Positions 27,681 through 36,640 of a stretch of DNA of 64,000 nt are shown in pieces; position 1 is the first letter of the stretch, and each line of letters opens with the position of its first letter. The notes under the pieces are model-generated. The model saw only the letters and a list, made by a program, of their open reading frames with translations. It was not told the DNA's origin and did not search any database. The translations under genes were made by a program, and so were the position numbers. This DNA comes from Planctomycetia bacterium. Its GTDB lineage: Bacteria > Planctomycetota > Planctomycetia > Pirellulales > Thermoguttaceae. The stretch is taken from the NCBI GenBank assembly GCA_030539295.1, contig JAUNSJ010000002.1, positions 1 to 64,000 on the forward strand, read 5' to 3'.

Positions 27681-28751
27681 ATGAGTGATGTACTGAAAGT
27701 AGCAGTAATAGGTGGTGATGGAACGGGACCGGAAGTCGTGGCCGAAGGGGTCAAAGTCCTCGAAGCCGTCGCAAAGTTGGAAAATATTAAGGTGGAACTT
27801 ACGCCTTTTGATCTTAGTGGCGAACGCTATCTGAAGACTGGCGTTATTGTTACCGACGAAGAAATCACCGAACTCGGAAAATTCCCCTCCATTTTGCTCG
27901 GGGCCGTCGGCCATCCAGACGTCAAGCCGGGAATCCTGGAACAGGGATTGCTCCTGAAACTCCGTTTTGCCTTTGACCAGTACATTAATCTCCGACCCGT
28001 TAAGCTGTATCCCGGAGTTGAAACTCCTCTGGCCAATAAGAAGCCGGAAGACCTCGATTTCGTCGTCGTTCGCGAAAACACCGAAGATATGTATATCGGA
28101 ACCGGAGGATGGATGAAGAAGGGGACTCCCGACGAAGTTGCCACTCAGGTTGCCATCTATACGCGTAAAGGATGTGAACGGTGTATTCGCTGGGCCTTTG
28201 AATACACCCGACGACGGAACAATCCCAAGGGTAAAATGCTCACGCTCGTTGCCAAGACGAACGTTCTGACCTATGGTCATGACCTCTGGTGGCGTACCTT
28301 CCAGGAAGTCGGCGAGGAATATCCCGACGTGAAAAAAGATTACAACCATGTCGACGCTTGCTGTATGTGGATGGTTAAGAATCCGGAATATTTTGATGTT
28401 ATCGTAACCACAAATATGTTTGGTGACATTATTACCGACCTCGCTGGCATACTCCAGGGAGGAATGGGCGTCGCTGCCGGTGGCAATATCAATCCCGACG
28501 CGGGAGGAACGAGCATGTTTGAACCCATGGGTGGCAGTGCTCCGAAGTACACCGGACTGGGCGTTATCAATCCGATCGCCACGATCGCCGCGACTGCCAT
28601 GTTACTTGACCAAGCGGGTTACAGTAAGGCGGCAGCACGCGTAACCTCTGCCATACAAACCGTTACCGGCACGAAAATGAAGAGCCAGGCCGCGGGTAAA
28701 ATGGGGTATTCGACCAGCGAAGTGGGCGACCTCGTTTGCGAAAATTTGTAG
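27681..28751 (+). CDS. Isopropylmalate/isocitrate-family NAD(P)-dependent dehydrogenase
   Basis: 356 residues of the beta-decarboxylating dehydrogenase family, which oxidises 2R,3S-hydroxy-diacids. The N-terminus VAVIGGDGTGPEV, the substrate loop VVRENTEDMYIG and the C-terminal metal-binding region TTNMFGDIITDLAG are clear. AGGAGGTGG lies a few bases upstream of the ATG. Length fits LeuB (3-isopropylmalate dehydrogenase). However, the RENTE-type substrate loop is more typical of isocitrate, homoisocitrate or tartrate-type members than of standard bacterial LeuB, which usually has a RELTGG-like loop. No leu genes are adjacent. Substrate is therefore left open between isopropylmalate and isocitrate. 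Confidence 0.9.
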   Translation: MSDVLKVAVIGGDGTGPEVVAEGVKVLEAVAKLENIKVELTPFDLSGERYLKTGVIVTDEEITELGKFPSILLGAVGHPDVKPGILEQGLLLKLRFAFDQYINLRPVKLYPGVETPLANKKPEDLDFVVVRENTEDMYIGTGGWMKKGTPDEVATQVAIYTRKGCERCIRWAFEYTRRRNNPKGKMLTLVAKTNVLTYGHDLWWRTFQEVGEEYPDVKKDYNHVDACCMWMVKNPEYFDVIVTTNMFGDIITDLAGILQGGMGVAAGGNINPDAGGTSMFEPMGGSAPKYTGLGVINPIATIAATAMLLDQAGYSKAAARVTSAIQTVTGTKMKSQAAGKMGYSTSEVGDLVCENL

Positions 28752-28816
28752 ACGCAACACACCTCAACCCGCGGCTTCCACTGCGGTCGTATTCAGACGG
28801 CCCTTGTGACAGTCTT

Positions 28817-28837
28817 GATCCCGCCTTAGGCGGGGTC
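28817..28837 (+). terminator. G+C-rich hairpin after dehydrogenase gene
   Basis: GATCCCGCC (28817-28825) pairs with GGCGGGGTC (28829-28837) over a three-base loop, 66 bases after the stop at 28751. It is followed by TTGCTT rather than a T-run, so efficiency as an intrinsic terminator is uncertain. Confidence 0.45.
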
Positions 28838-28910
28838 TTGCTTCCAGTGTAGAAATCGGGGGTGTTTTTTACCTTTTTTCGGAGAGTTTTCTCCAGAAAG
28901 AGTGGCACTG

Positions 28911-29666
28911 ATGAGCGAGCATTATTACCTCTCGCAGGTTCCAGACCCGGAATCCACAACCGCCATTTTGACAGGGCAGGACGCAATCCATCTTGCCCGG
29001 GTCATGAGAGCTGTCCCCGGGGACGAGGTTTTCCTTTTCGATGGTACAGGCGCTGATTACCGCTGTATTATACAGAATATCCAAAAGGATCGCGTGGAAA
29101 CGACCATTTTGGAGAAACGCTGTCCGGAGCAGGGGCCGAGCCTCGACTTGACCATGGCAGTTGCGCTACCCAAGGGTGAGCGGCAGAAGTGGCTCATTGA
29201 GAAGCTTACCGAACTGGGGGTTGCCCGTTATATCCCGCTGCGCACCGCCCGGGGCGACGTAAAATATGACGAAAATGTTCGCGACCGATTGCGGCGACAG
29301 GCTATAGAGGCCTCGAAGCAGTGCGGCAGGCTCCGTATTATGGAAATCATGCCGGAGATGAGTCGTCGCGAGATTATGGCGCCGCATCTCGGCCTGGTGC
29401 AAGAGGATACGGTTACCATTCTTGCACATCCGAAGTCCGACGGCGAGTTCGGTCAGTGGTCCTTTCCACGATTCGCGGAGCGGTTTCGCGTCGAAGGGGT
29501 GCCGAAACGCATTGTGTTGGCCGTTGGCCCTGTGGGCGGATTGACCCAGGAAGAAGTCCAGGAGGCAGTCGATGACCATTGGCCTACGTTAGACCTCGGC
29601 GATATGGTCTATCGAGTGGAAACGGCGGCGATTGTTGCCGCTTCGCTCTTTTTGCATTTACAGTAA
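28911..29666 (+). CDS. rsmE: 16S rRNA m3U1498 methyltransferase RsmE
   Basis: RsmE methylates N3 of U1498 in 16S rRNA using S-adenosylmethionine. About 251 residues with the N-terminal PUA-like part (HLARVMRAVPGDEVFLFDG) and the C-terminal SPOUT knot (KWLIEKLTELGV, EASKQCGRLR, LAVGPVGGLTQEE, RVETAAIVA). ATG 28911 is preferred over an in-frame GTG at 28902. In the knot loop the usual GPEGG reads GPVGG, with Val at residue 208 in place of the nearly invariant Glu. This may affect cofactor binding or activity. It is followed 26 bases later by a MATE gene on the same strand. Confidence 0.92.
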   Translation: MSEHYYLSQVPDPESTTAILTGQDAIHLARVMRAVPGDEVFLFDGTGADYRCIIQNIQKDRVETTILEKRCPEQGPSLDLTMAVALPKGERQKWLIEKLTELGVARYIPLRTARGDVKYDENVRDRLRRQAIEASKQCGRLRIMEIMPEMSRREIMAPHLGLVQEDTVTILAHPKSDGEFGQWSFPRFAERFRVEGVPKRIVLAVGPVGGLTQEEVQEAVDDHWPTLDLGDMVYRVETAAIVAASLFLHLQ

Positions 29667-29692
29667 ACACGGGCAGAAGAAGAAGGTAACGT

Positions 29693-31117
29693 ATGGCCCC
29701 GGAAGCAGTCGGAGAACGGTCGGAGCAGTCTGGAATCGCGGTGAAGAGCCGACTTACCTCTTGGTGGACGCGACCGGCAGGCGTCTGGGAAGTTCTGGTT
29801 GTTGCCATACCCATGATTATCTCGGCCGGGTCCATTGCCATTATGCAGTTTACCGACCGCATATTTCTGACCTGGTACGACCCTCTGGCAATGGGTTCGG
29901 CGTTCTCCGGGGGCAGTTTATATTGGCTGGCGGTTGCCTTTCCGTTTAGTATTGTTGGCTTTGTGAACGCCTTTGTTTCGCAATACAACGGTTCGAAACA
30001 GTACAATCGAATCGGAACAATCGTGTGGCAGGGCCTTTTTATTGGTCTTGCCCTGGCTCCCCTTTATGTCATTGCGGCGCCGTTGTTCCGACCGTTTTTT
30101 TATCTCTTTGGGCATTCGGAATCCATGATACGCATGGAGATGGTCTATTTATATTGGTGCCTTTGGGGGGCCGGTGCCCAAATTGGCAACGAAAGTCTGT
30201 CGGCCTTTTTTAGTGGACGTAAGAAGGTTGGCGTGGTTATGAACGTGAATATTGTCTGCGTGGTTGTCAACATTGTGCTGGACTACTGCCTGATTTTTGG
30301 CGTTGCGGGCTACTGCCGCTGGGGGCTTATGGGTGCGGCTCTGGCGACTTCCATTTCGCAATGGATCCGTCTGCTTATCTTTTTGACACTCATGGTTCGT
30401 CAGGAGCGAATTTCGCGGCGATTTGGGTTGTGGTCCGACTTGCGGCTCGAGCTGGCCTCACTTGGCAAGTTGCTCTCTTATGGTGGTATGGGGGGCGTGC
30501 AGTTTTTCGTGGACATGATCAGTTTTTCCTTCTTTATTCTGATCATAGGTCGAGTGGGTGAAGTGGCCAACGCGGCCACCGCGATTGCGTTTAATCTGAA
30601 TTCACTCACCTTTCTGCCCGTCGTTGGTGCCGGTATTGCCGTAACAACGCTAGTGGGAAATTATCTCGGTGCGAACCGGCCGGACTTGGCGAGTCGGGCC
30701 ACGATTACAGCACTGACCATCACGATTCTGGTTTCCCTCTTTTTCGGATTCTTTTATCTTTTTATGCCCAACCTCCTCCTGTACCCCTTTATGAAATGGA
30801 ATCCCGCGCAGTTCGAACCGCTGCGCGAAACGACCATTGTCCTCTTACGCTTCGTCTCGCTTTACCTCCTCTTCGACACGATTGGAATTATGTTCTCCTC
30901 GGCCATAAAAGGGGCAGGGGATACTCGCTTCGTGATGGTGGTCACCCTATGTGCCTGTCCTTTCCTCATTCTGCCCATCTGGCTTGGAATCTACTGTTTT
31001 CATGGTGGGCTTTACTGGTGTTGGTCGGTTATTTCCGTCTGGTATTTTCTCTTGTGTTTGGTCTATGCCCGACGGTTTTTTCAGGGTAAGTGGAAATCAA
31101 TGAGGCTCACCGAATGA
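29693..31117 (+). CDS. MATE family efflux transporter
   Basis: 474 residues with about 12 transmembrane segments in two six-helix halves, matching MATE-type multidrug/Na+ or H+ antiporters. Diagnostic stretches include IPMIISAGSIAIMQFTDRIFL in the first helix region, GAALATSISQW, and TTLVGNYLGANRPDLA and FSSAIKGAGDTRF in the second half. A basic N-terminal extension of ~30 residues precedes helix 1. The gene follows rsmE closely and its stop overlaps the exbD start (ATGA), so the three may be one transcript. Substrate cannot be told from sequence. Confidence 0.9.
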   Translation: MAPEAVGERSEQSGIAVKSRLTSWWTRPAGVWEVLVVAIPMIISAGSIAIMQFTDRIFLTWYDPLAMGSAFSGGSLYWLAVAFPFSIVGFVNAFVSQYNGSKQYNRIGTIVWQGLFIGLALAPLYVIAAPLFRPFFYLFGHSESMIRMEMVYLYWCLWGAGAQIGNESLSAFFSGRKKVGVVMNVNIVCVVVNIVLDYCLIFGVAGYCRWGLMGAALATSISQWIRLLIFLTLMVRQERISRRFGLWSDLRLELASLGKLLSYGGMGGVQFFVDMISFSFFILIIGRVGEVANAATAIAFNLNSLTFLPVVGAGIAVTTLVGNYLGANRPDLASRATITALTITILVSLFFGFFYLFMPNLLLYPFMKWNPAQFEPLRETTIVLLRFVSLYLLFDTIGIMFSSAIKGAGDTRFVMVVTLCACPFLILPIWLGIYCFHGGLYWCWSVISVWYFLLCLVYARRFFQGKWKSMRLTE

Positions 31118-31569
31118 AAAGTGTTTTCTCCTTTAAACGCCCCCGAAAGCCCGAACTGGCCATGACGTCCATGATTGACGTCATATTCCTCTTATTGATC
31201 TTTTTCGTCTTTACAACGAATTTCGATAAGGTGGAGAAACTCCTGCCGACCGACTTGTCACTGCCCGGCGCAACGCAAACGCAGGCCGTCCCGTCGCTTC
31301 AAGAGGAGCTTATGGGTGAGATTCGGGTCCGCATTATCCTTGACAATCACGTCTTGTCTTGGCGCATTAATTCTCGATTGTGCACTACTCTGGACGAGGC
31401 CGATGACATTCTTCATGCTCTTGCGGAGCTTGATGCCGCGGTTCCCGTCATAATTAACCCGGACCCCGAGGTGGTTATCGGCGATGTTCTCGCCCTGTAC
31501 GATTTGTGTCGAAAGAATGGGCTAAAAGAGATTCGGTTCGCCACCCAGGCTCCGTTCCCGCTGCCATAA
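31114..31569 (+). CDS. exbD: ExbD/TolR-family protein
   Basis: 151 residues with one N-terminal transmembrane helix followed by a periplasmic domain. The proton-path aspartate sits at residue 22 in MTSMIDVIFLLLIFF, the hallmark of ExbD/TolR. The ATG at 31114 overlaps the MATE stop by four bases. An earlier in-frame ATG at 31090 would overlap the MATE gene further and is unlikely. ExbD normally works with an ExbB/TolQ pentamer to couple proton flow to outer-membrane energisation. No exbB or tonB is adjacent; the only ExbB/TolQ-like gene in the window is at 54465-55190. Confidence 0.88.
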   Translation: MKSVFSFKRPRKPELAMTSMIDVIFLLLIFFVFTTNFDKVEKLLPTDLSLPGATQTQAVPSLQEELMGEIRVRIILDNHVLSWRINSRLCTTLDEADDILHALAELDAAVPVIINPDPEVVIGDVLALYDLCRKNGLKEIRFATQAPFPLP

Positions 31570-31593
31570 AACGCATAACAATGGGAAAACACC

Positions 31594-33111
31594 ATGTCAC
31601 AGAACAAGGAAATTGATGTACTTCGCGAGATTAGCTCGGTCGTTGTTCATGAGCGTAACACAGATAAACTCATGGACCGGATTCTGAACGTACTGAGTCG
31701 CAAAATGGGTATGTTGCGCGCAACCTTTACCTTACGGCAGGACGACGTCTTTCAGATAGAAGCGTCCAGCGGTCTGGACGAAGCGGAGATTCGACGCGGA
31801 CGCTATCGTATCGGAGAAGGCATAACCGGACGCGTGGCAGAGACCGGGACGCCACAATATGTGGCTGACATTGCTTCGGACAGTCATTTCTTAAATCGAA
31901 CCCGCTCTCATAAATCCGGCGAACATGTTGCCTTCTTGTGTGTCCCTGTTGTTCTCATGGAACGCATTATTGGCACTCTTAGTATCGAACGTCCCACCGG
32001 GAGCCACGATGAATTGCAATCCGATCTGGCTCTTTTGGAAGTCATTGGGAATCTGACCGCCGAAGCTATTGCAATCCGACGTCAGGAGCATCAGGAGCGG
32101 GAAGACCTCTTGGCCGAAAACGACCGCCTTCGCAACGCCATCAGTGGCAACCCGCACAATCCCGGCGGCATCATAGGAAACTGTCGCACCATGCAGCAGG
32201 TGTATGAACTCATTCGTCAGGTAGCACCAACCAGTGCCACCGTACTCATACGCGGAAGTTCCGGAACCGGTAAAGAGCTTGTCGCCTCCGCAATACAAAA
32301 AATGAGTACCAGGTCCGACAAGCCTTATATCGCTCTAAATTGCGCAGCGCTTCCGGAGGGGTTAATTGAGAGTGAACTCTTCGGACACGAGAAAGGTGCC
32401 TTTACCGGTGCCAATTCCCGACGCATTGGTCGCGTGGAAGCGGCGGACCACGGCACTCTTTTCCTCGACGAGATTGGCGATTTGAATCCGGCCAGTCAGG
32501 TTAAGCTTTTGCGATTTATCCAGGAACGAAAATTTGCACGCGTTGGCAGCAACGAAGAGCTGGCCGCGGACGTCCGAATTATTGCCGCTACAAGTCGCGA
32601 TTTGGAATCTCTTATGACCGAAGGAAAATTTCGGGAAGACCTTTTCTATCGTTTGAATGTCTTTCCAATTCTTCTGCCTGACCTGGCGAAGAGACGCTGT
32701 GATATTATTCTCCTGGCCGAACATTTTATGAATAAGTACAATGCATGTTACGGCAAATCCCTGTCCAAAATTTCCTCGCCTGCCGTGAACATGCTCATGG
32801 CCTACCACTGGCCCGGCAACGTACGCGAGCTGGAAAATTGCATGGAGCGTGCCGTCCTGACCGCAACGGACGACTGCATACACGCCCATAATTTGCCGCC
32901 CTCGTTACAGCCGCAAGGAGGCAAATTCTCCTTTATCCCACACGACGAAAACTCCAATTTTAACGCACTGGTCGATGCGTTTGAACGGGAATTGATTCTC
33001 GAAAGCCTTAAAAAAAATAACGGCAATATGTCGGCGGCAGCTCGCGAACTTGGTCTGTCGCCGCGCGTGATTCACTACAAAATCAATCGACTCGGCATTG
33101 AGCATTCGTAA
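31594..33111 (+). CDS. Sigma54-dependent transcriptional activator with GAF domain
   Basis: 505 residues with the NifA-like order. A GAF sensor (about 5-165) is followed by an AAA+ sigma54-interaction domain (about 185-410) with Walker A GSSGTGKE, the sigma54-contact loop GAFTGA and Walker [12 protein letters not shown] Fis-type helix-turn-helix ([16 protein letters not shown]) ends the protein. It would activate RpoN-dependent promoters in response to a ligand or state sensed by GAF. No -24/-12 element is obvious next to it. No nitrogen-fixation genes are present, so it is not called nifA. The gene follows exbD by 24 bases and converges with the next gene, with one base between stops. Confidence 0.92.
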   Translation: MSQNKEIDVLREISSVVVHERNTDKLMDRILNVLSRKMGMLRATFTLRQDDVFQIEASSGLDEAEIRRGRYRIGEGITGRVAETGTPQYVADIASDSHFLNRTRSHKSGEHVAFLCVPVVLMERIIGTLSIERPTGSHDELQSDLALLEVIGNLTAEAIAIRRQEHQEREDLLAENDRLRNAISGNPHNPGGIIGNCRTMQQVYELIRQVAPTSATVLIRGSSGTGKELVASAIQKMSTRSDKPYIALNCAALPEGLIESELFGHEKGAFTGANSRRIGRVEAADHGTLFLDEIGDLNPASQVKLLRFIQERKFARVGSNEELAADVRIIAATSRDLESLMTEGKFREDLFYRLNVFPILLPDLAKRRCDIILLAEHFMNKYNACYGKSLSKISSPAVNMLMAYHWPGNVRELENCMERAVLTATDDCIHAHNLPPSLQPQGGKFSFIPHDENSNFNALVDAFERELILESLKKNNGNMSAAARELGLSPRVIHYKINRLGIEHS

Positions 33112-33112
33112 G

Positions 33113-35509
33113 TCAATCTTCCGTCTCTACATGCCAAACCAACTCCATATTGCTCCCGGAATTGAGCGCAATTGTGTAGCAGACTTTGTACTGACCCGGC
33201 GTTGGGAACGGATTGGCGATTGAACGATCGGGGACATGAATAAAATTGTAACCGGTCGTATCAACATCCCAGCCGTAGTCGACGACGGGTTCCTCCAGAA
33301 TCCATGGAAAGACAGGCACCACCACATTAGTATGCCGGGTCACGGCCTCGTCCTGCTCCCAAAGGAACGCCGACTTGCGAAAAATTGTATATTGTATTGA
33401 GGTCACCTCACTGGGCGTAACCGGGCGGCGATTCAGACCGCCCCCCACTTCGAGCCGCGCCAGAAAGCGTGCGTTTCCCTGATGACTTAGTGCGTACGTC
33501 GTCGGTGTAACGGCTGTGAATTCCGGTGGTTGGGAAAGCCACGCTGCATCGCTGTTCGTCGTTACAGGCGCCGAATTCTCATCCGAGGGAACAATCACAC
33601 CGCGGAACCAATATTTTTGATTAATCGTCAGGTCCGCGTTCGCGACAAAAGTGCATCGATTGGATATGACATGAACCACGCGCTCCGCTGTCGCTGTATT
33701 ACCACTACTGTCGCTGGCGGTATATGTATTGACATAAGTTCCGACCTGACTTGTATCGACGCAATTGCTGGTCACAACGGTCAGAGCCCCGTCACAGGCG
33801 TCAACGGCCGCGGCACCAGGGTCGCTGAACGTGTCCCCTTGGAGCAGGTAAAGGGGATTATCGCCCAGGAGCGAAATGACAGGGAGGTGGGTATCAATAA
33901 CCTGGACCGTGCGAGTCACCGTGCGGATTATGCCGGATGTATTGCTTACGGAATAGAACAGGGAATAGACGCCACAAGTCTGGCTGTCTACGGTCCCGGT
34001 TACCGATACATAGTCGTTAAGATAGCCATCAAGGGCATCCCAGGCAATTACGCCGGGGTCCTGCCACGACTGCCCGGCCTGTATTGTCACTGTCGCCGGG
34101 CCTACGAGAGTTAATACTGGTGCCGCGCGGTCAACCGGAACACTCTCCGCCTCGGGAACCGTCACAGTACAGACATTCGTCGCCGCAAGTTCTTCATTTC
34201 CGGTGACCGTCTCTCGCACAACGGCCCGGTACCACCAGGTTCCTTCTTCCGCATTGGTGTCGGTCCAGGAGATTGTGTCGCTTGGGACGACCCGCACGAT
34301 TAAGGTCGCTGTCGCTTCGTTTCCGCTGCTGTCGCTTACCGAATAGACAACTTCGTACGTACCCAGGGTGGTGGTGTCAACGGTGCCTGTTGCGACCAGT
34401 GATTCGCTCAGGTCTCCATCGGCCAAGTCCGTGGCCGTAACTGTAGGCGGGCTGTAAGTCGTATTCTGCGTAACGAGTTGGACGGGGCCGCTGCTGAACG
34501 TAATAACTGGTTTGGCCGTATCGACGACACGAACTGTGCGGGATACCGGAACCGCCTCGTTTTCTGACGTATCTCGTGCGGTATAGGTTCGCGTGTAGTC
34601 CCCAGGCGTCGTCAAGTCAACCGTACCGCTCGCGCTAACAGGACAATTCCCATCCACCGCGTCCACGGCAATTGCCTCTATGCTTGGCAGCGCACCACCC
34701 GTGTTGACTACCAGCGGATTACCCCCGACAAGAGAAATAACCGGGGGGGTCGTGTCTGAATTCTCGACCAGAATGGTCATGGTCGACGTTGTGCTCTTGC
34801 CAGCGCTGTTTGCCTCGGATGTCCAGACGATCGGATAAGTACCTGCCAACTGATTATTAACCGTTCCGGATGACGTAATCGGAATAAAGCCGTCAATGGA
34901 ATCAAAGGCTACTGCCGTATAGGCCGGAACGGCCCCGCCTCGGGATATGCGTATTGGACTGGTCAGGCTTCCGGAAGAATTGTAAAATTGCACTGCTGGT
35001 GCCGCGGCCATTTCCGTATCGCGAACGGTCAACAGGAAGAGCTGTGTCACCGGCAGGTACTCTTCCCCCATAAACGTGGTACTTGTCGTGTCCAGACCAT
35101 AAATTATATAGACTTTCTCCGACTGCGCACCGTTAATATAAAGCCGGCCGGGACTACTGTCGTAACGGGCCGTGGTCAGAGCAGACGCGTCGCTCACACG
35201 TATCCCCCAAGGCCCGTGCCTGCGCTCTTCTGCCGTTGCCGTGCTGCTCCCCAGGTATGTAATTTGCGGGCTTGGCTGGTAGGGGCACGCAGCGCATGCG
35301 TAACGATATTCCTCCGTCCGATTAAAAGTAAAATGATTTATGTATAACCCAGTGTCCGTAAAGCCGCTCACCATTTCAAATTCATAGCTGTGCACCGTTG
35401 TGCCTTGCGCGTTTCGTAGAACTCCTGTGCTTTGCAGGGTCAGAGGTTCCGTTTGCGATGCGTCCTCAAAAAAATACAGAGGACTGGAAACCGCGAAATT
35501 GATCGACAT
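33113..35509 (-). CDS. Large DUF5011/HYR-repeat protein without signal peptide
   Basis: About 798 residues. The ATG at 35509 is chosen because AAAGGAG lies eight bases upstream. An ATG at 35566 is in frame but lacks this. The N-terminal ~200 residues are unassigned and begin directly with MSINFAVSSPLYFFED, with no signal peptide or membrane segment. They include a CAAC motif. About five Ig-like repeats of the DUF5011/HYR type follow, with units such as AVDACDGALTVV and GTYEVVYSVSDSSGN. The unassigned C-terminal domain has YWFRGVIVPSDENS. Such repeats normally mediate extracellular adhesion, so the missing export signal is odd. A phage-tail-like or non-classically exported protein is possible, but no phage genes are near. 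Confidence 0.8.
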   Translation of the reverse strand: MSINFAVSSPLYFFEDASQTEPLTLQSTGVLRNAQGTTVHSYEFEMVSGFTDTGLYINHFTFNRTEEYRYACAACPYQPSPQITYLGSSTATAEERRHGPWGIRVSDASALTTARYDSSPGRLYINGAQSEKVYIIYGLDTTSTTFMGEEYLPVTQLFLLTVRDTEMAAAPAVQFYNSSGSLTSPIRISRGGAVPAYTAVAFDSIDGFIPITSSGTVNNQLAGTYPIVWTSEANSAGKSTTSTMTILVENSDTTPPVISLVGGNPLVVNTGGALPSIEAIAVDAVDGNCPVSASGTVDLTTPGDYTRTYTARDTSENEAVPVSRTVRVVDTAKPVITFSSGPVQLVTQNTTYSPPTVTATDLADGDLSESLVATGTVDTTTLGTYEVVYSVSDSSGNEATATLIVRVVPSDTISWTDTNAEEGTWWYRAVVRETVTGNEELAATNVCTVTVPEAESVPVDRAAPVLTLVGPATVTIQAGQSWQDPGVIAWDALDGYLNDYVSVTGTVDSQTCGVYSLFYSVSNTSGIIRTVTRTVQVIDTHLPVISLLGDNPLYLLQGDTFSDPGAAAVDACDGALTVVTSNCVDTSQVGTYVNTYTASDSSGNTATAERVVHVISNRCTFVANADLTINQKYWFRGVIVPSDENSAPVTTNSDAAWLSQPPEFTAVTPTTYALSHQGNARFLARLEVGGGLNRRPVTPSEVTSIQYTIFRKSAFLWEQDEAVTRHTNVVVPVFPWILEEPVVDYGWDVDTTGYNFIHVPDRSIANPFPTPGQYKVCYTIALNSGSNMELVWHVETED

Positions 35510-35786
35510 TATCCTAACTCCTTTCAAAGGGAAATACCAGCGTTCCGCACCTGTCTTCCGTCCCAACGGCGGCCGAAGCAGGGCAGGACTCGCCTGGAAA
35601 TACGAGAGCGTCGGAAATTCATCTCCGACCGTACCCGAATCAGATTACCGAAAAGAAGGGACAAAGCAAGGCAAACAGAAGAAAAAAACGTCAAATCGCC
35701 GCGGAAAAGCCAGACCTTCCGCCCCGCGGCATGCTCACGCGACGACCTCGCCCCGCCGGACATAGCCAGGATACCCCGAAGAGCAG

Positions 35787-36224
35787 CTACCCCTTTTGCG
35801 CGGTGGCCGGCAGAGGCCAAGCCAACGTTTTTATCGCTTCGGAAAAACTCTCCAGATTGGGATAGATGGCATGACTTAGGAATTTTACTGCCCAATTACG
35901 GGTCATTTCCGAAATGGTTATGACCGTTGCCCCGTTTTTGTAGGCTTCCCACATTTCGATCGCGGTCCCCATCGATGCCTCTGGAACAAAGGCAACGAGC
36001 AAATCTATCTCCTGACCGCACATATTATTATGACGCATAAAGGTTTCTCGCCCCGTCTCGACCCCATAATAGAGTGAATTCTTGTTCTTCTCATACGGGT
36101 CGTATATTTCCGCGCCCGGAAAGCGGTCCGCGAGGAGTTTTTTGAGTTCCTCTCGATAATCCTGACGGTGAATGGATTTTTCCACGAGCGACCCTTGCAT
36201 GATACCGGCTATAAAAATCTTCAT
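35787..36224 (-). CDS. Nucleoside 2-deoxyribosyltransferase-like protein
   Basis: 145 residues. The start MKIFIAGIMQGS, the middle EIYDPYE and the C-terminal block ASMGTAIEMWEAYKNGATVITIS match the flavodoxin-like nucleoside 2-deoxyribosyltransferase/DUF4406-type family. In that family the Asp/Glu in the 'D..VA' and 'G...E' motifs serve catalysis; here they are represented by EIDLLVAFVPEASMGTAIE. The family exchanges bases on deoxyribonucleosides or hydrolyses nucleotides. Many members are house-cleaning enzymes. It stands alone, downstream of nothing on its strand. The exact substrate is not predictable. Confidence 0.7.
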   Translation of the reverse strand: MKIFIAGIMQGSLVEKSIHRQDYREELKKLLADRFPGAEIYDPYEKNKNSLYYGVETGRETFMRHNNMCGQEIDLLVAFVPEASMGTAIEMWEAYKNGATVITISEMTRNWAVKFLSHAIYPNLESFSEAIKTLAWPLPATAQKG

Positions 36225-36640
36225 GGGATTGGTTTCTTTATCGTATTGGTTTTATACGCCTGCTTTTACGTGCGGTCACATCCATCAAAGGAAGTCTTGA
36301 TGCCGTTTCCCGTGTCCGCCAAGGTCAAGATGAATCTTCCCCATCGCAGCGCAATTATTCTCTATTTATAACACGCGAACCCAATGCGCAAATGGGGGGC
36401 TTTTGAAAAGTCCTCCCACGAAAAAAATCTACATCATCTTGCTCACCTCGCATCCGATCCGGTGACAGGAATAAAAAGACTCGAAACGCTATATTGGGAG
36501 AGAAAAGGATATTTTTTCGCAAAACGTAACCTTAAGCCTCTTGCAAACTGGGATGGTTGTCGCTAAAATAGGGGAAGTAATCGCGGAAGTCTGTTTTCCG
36601 CTTGGTTTTTGTACTAACCCCCTGCCTCAAGGAGTAGCCC
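36225..36640. other. Intergenic region upstream of isomerase gene
   Basis: About 415 bases between divergent genes. GCGGAA (36583-36588) pairs with TTCCGC (36596-36601) and is followed by TTGGTTTTT, a terminator-like structure only 30-40 bases before the isomerase ATG. It might be a leader attenuator. The ribosome binding site AAGGAG lies immediately before the ATG at 36641. No small gene is convincing. Confidence 0.4.

Noticed and set aside
31594..33111. Naming the GAF-AAA-HTH activator nifA
   Set aside because: The domain order is the same, but no nitrogen-fixation genes are present, and the same order is used by many unrelated sigma54 activators.
36384..36566. 60-codon plus-strand frame before the isomerase gene
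   Set aside because: No ribosome binding site and no protein-like pattern; it overlaps a likely leader hairpin region.
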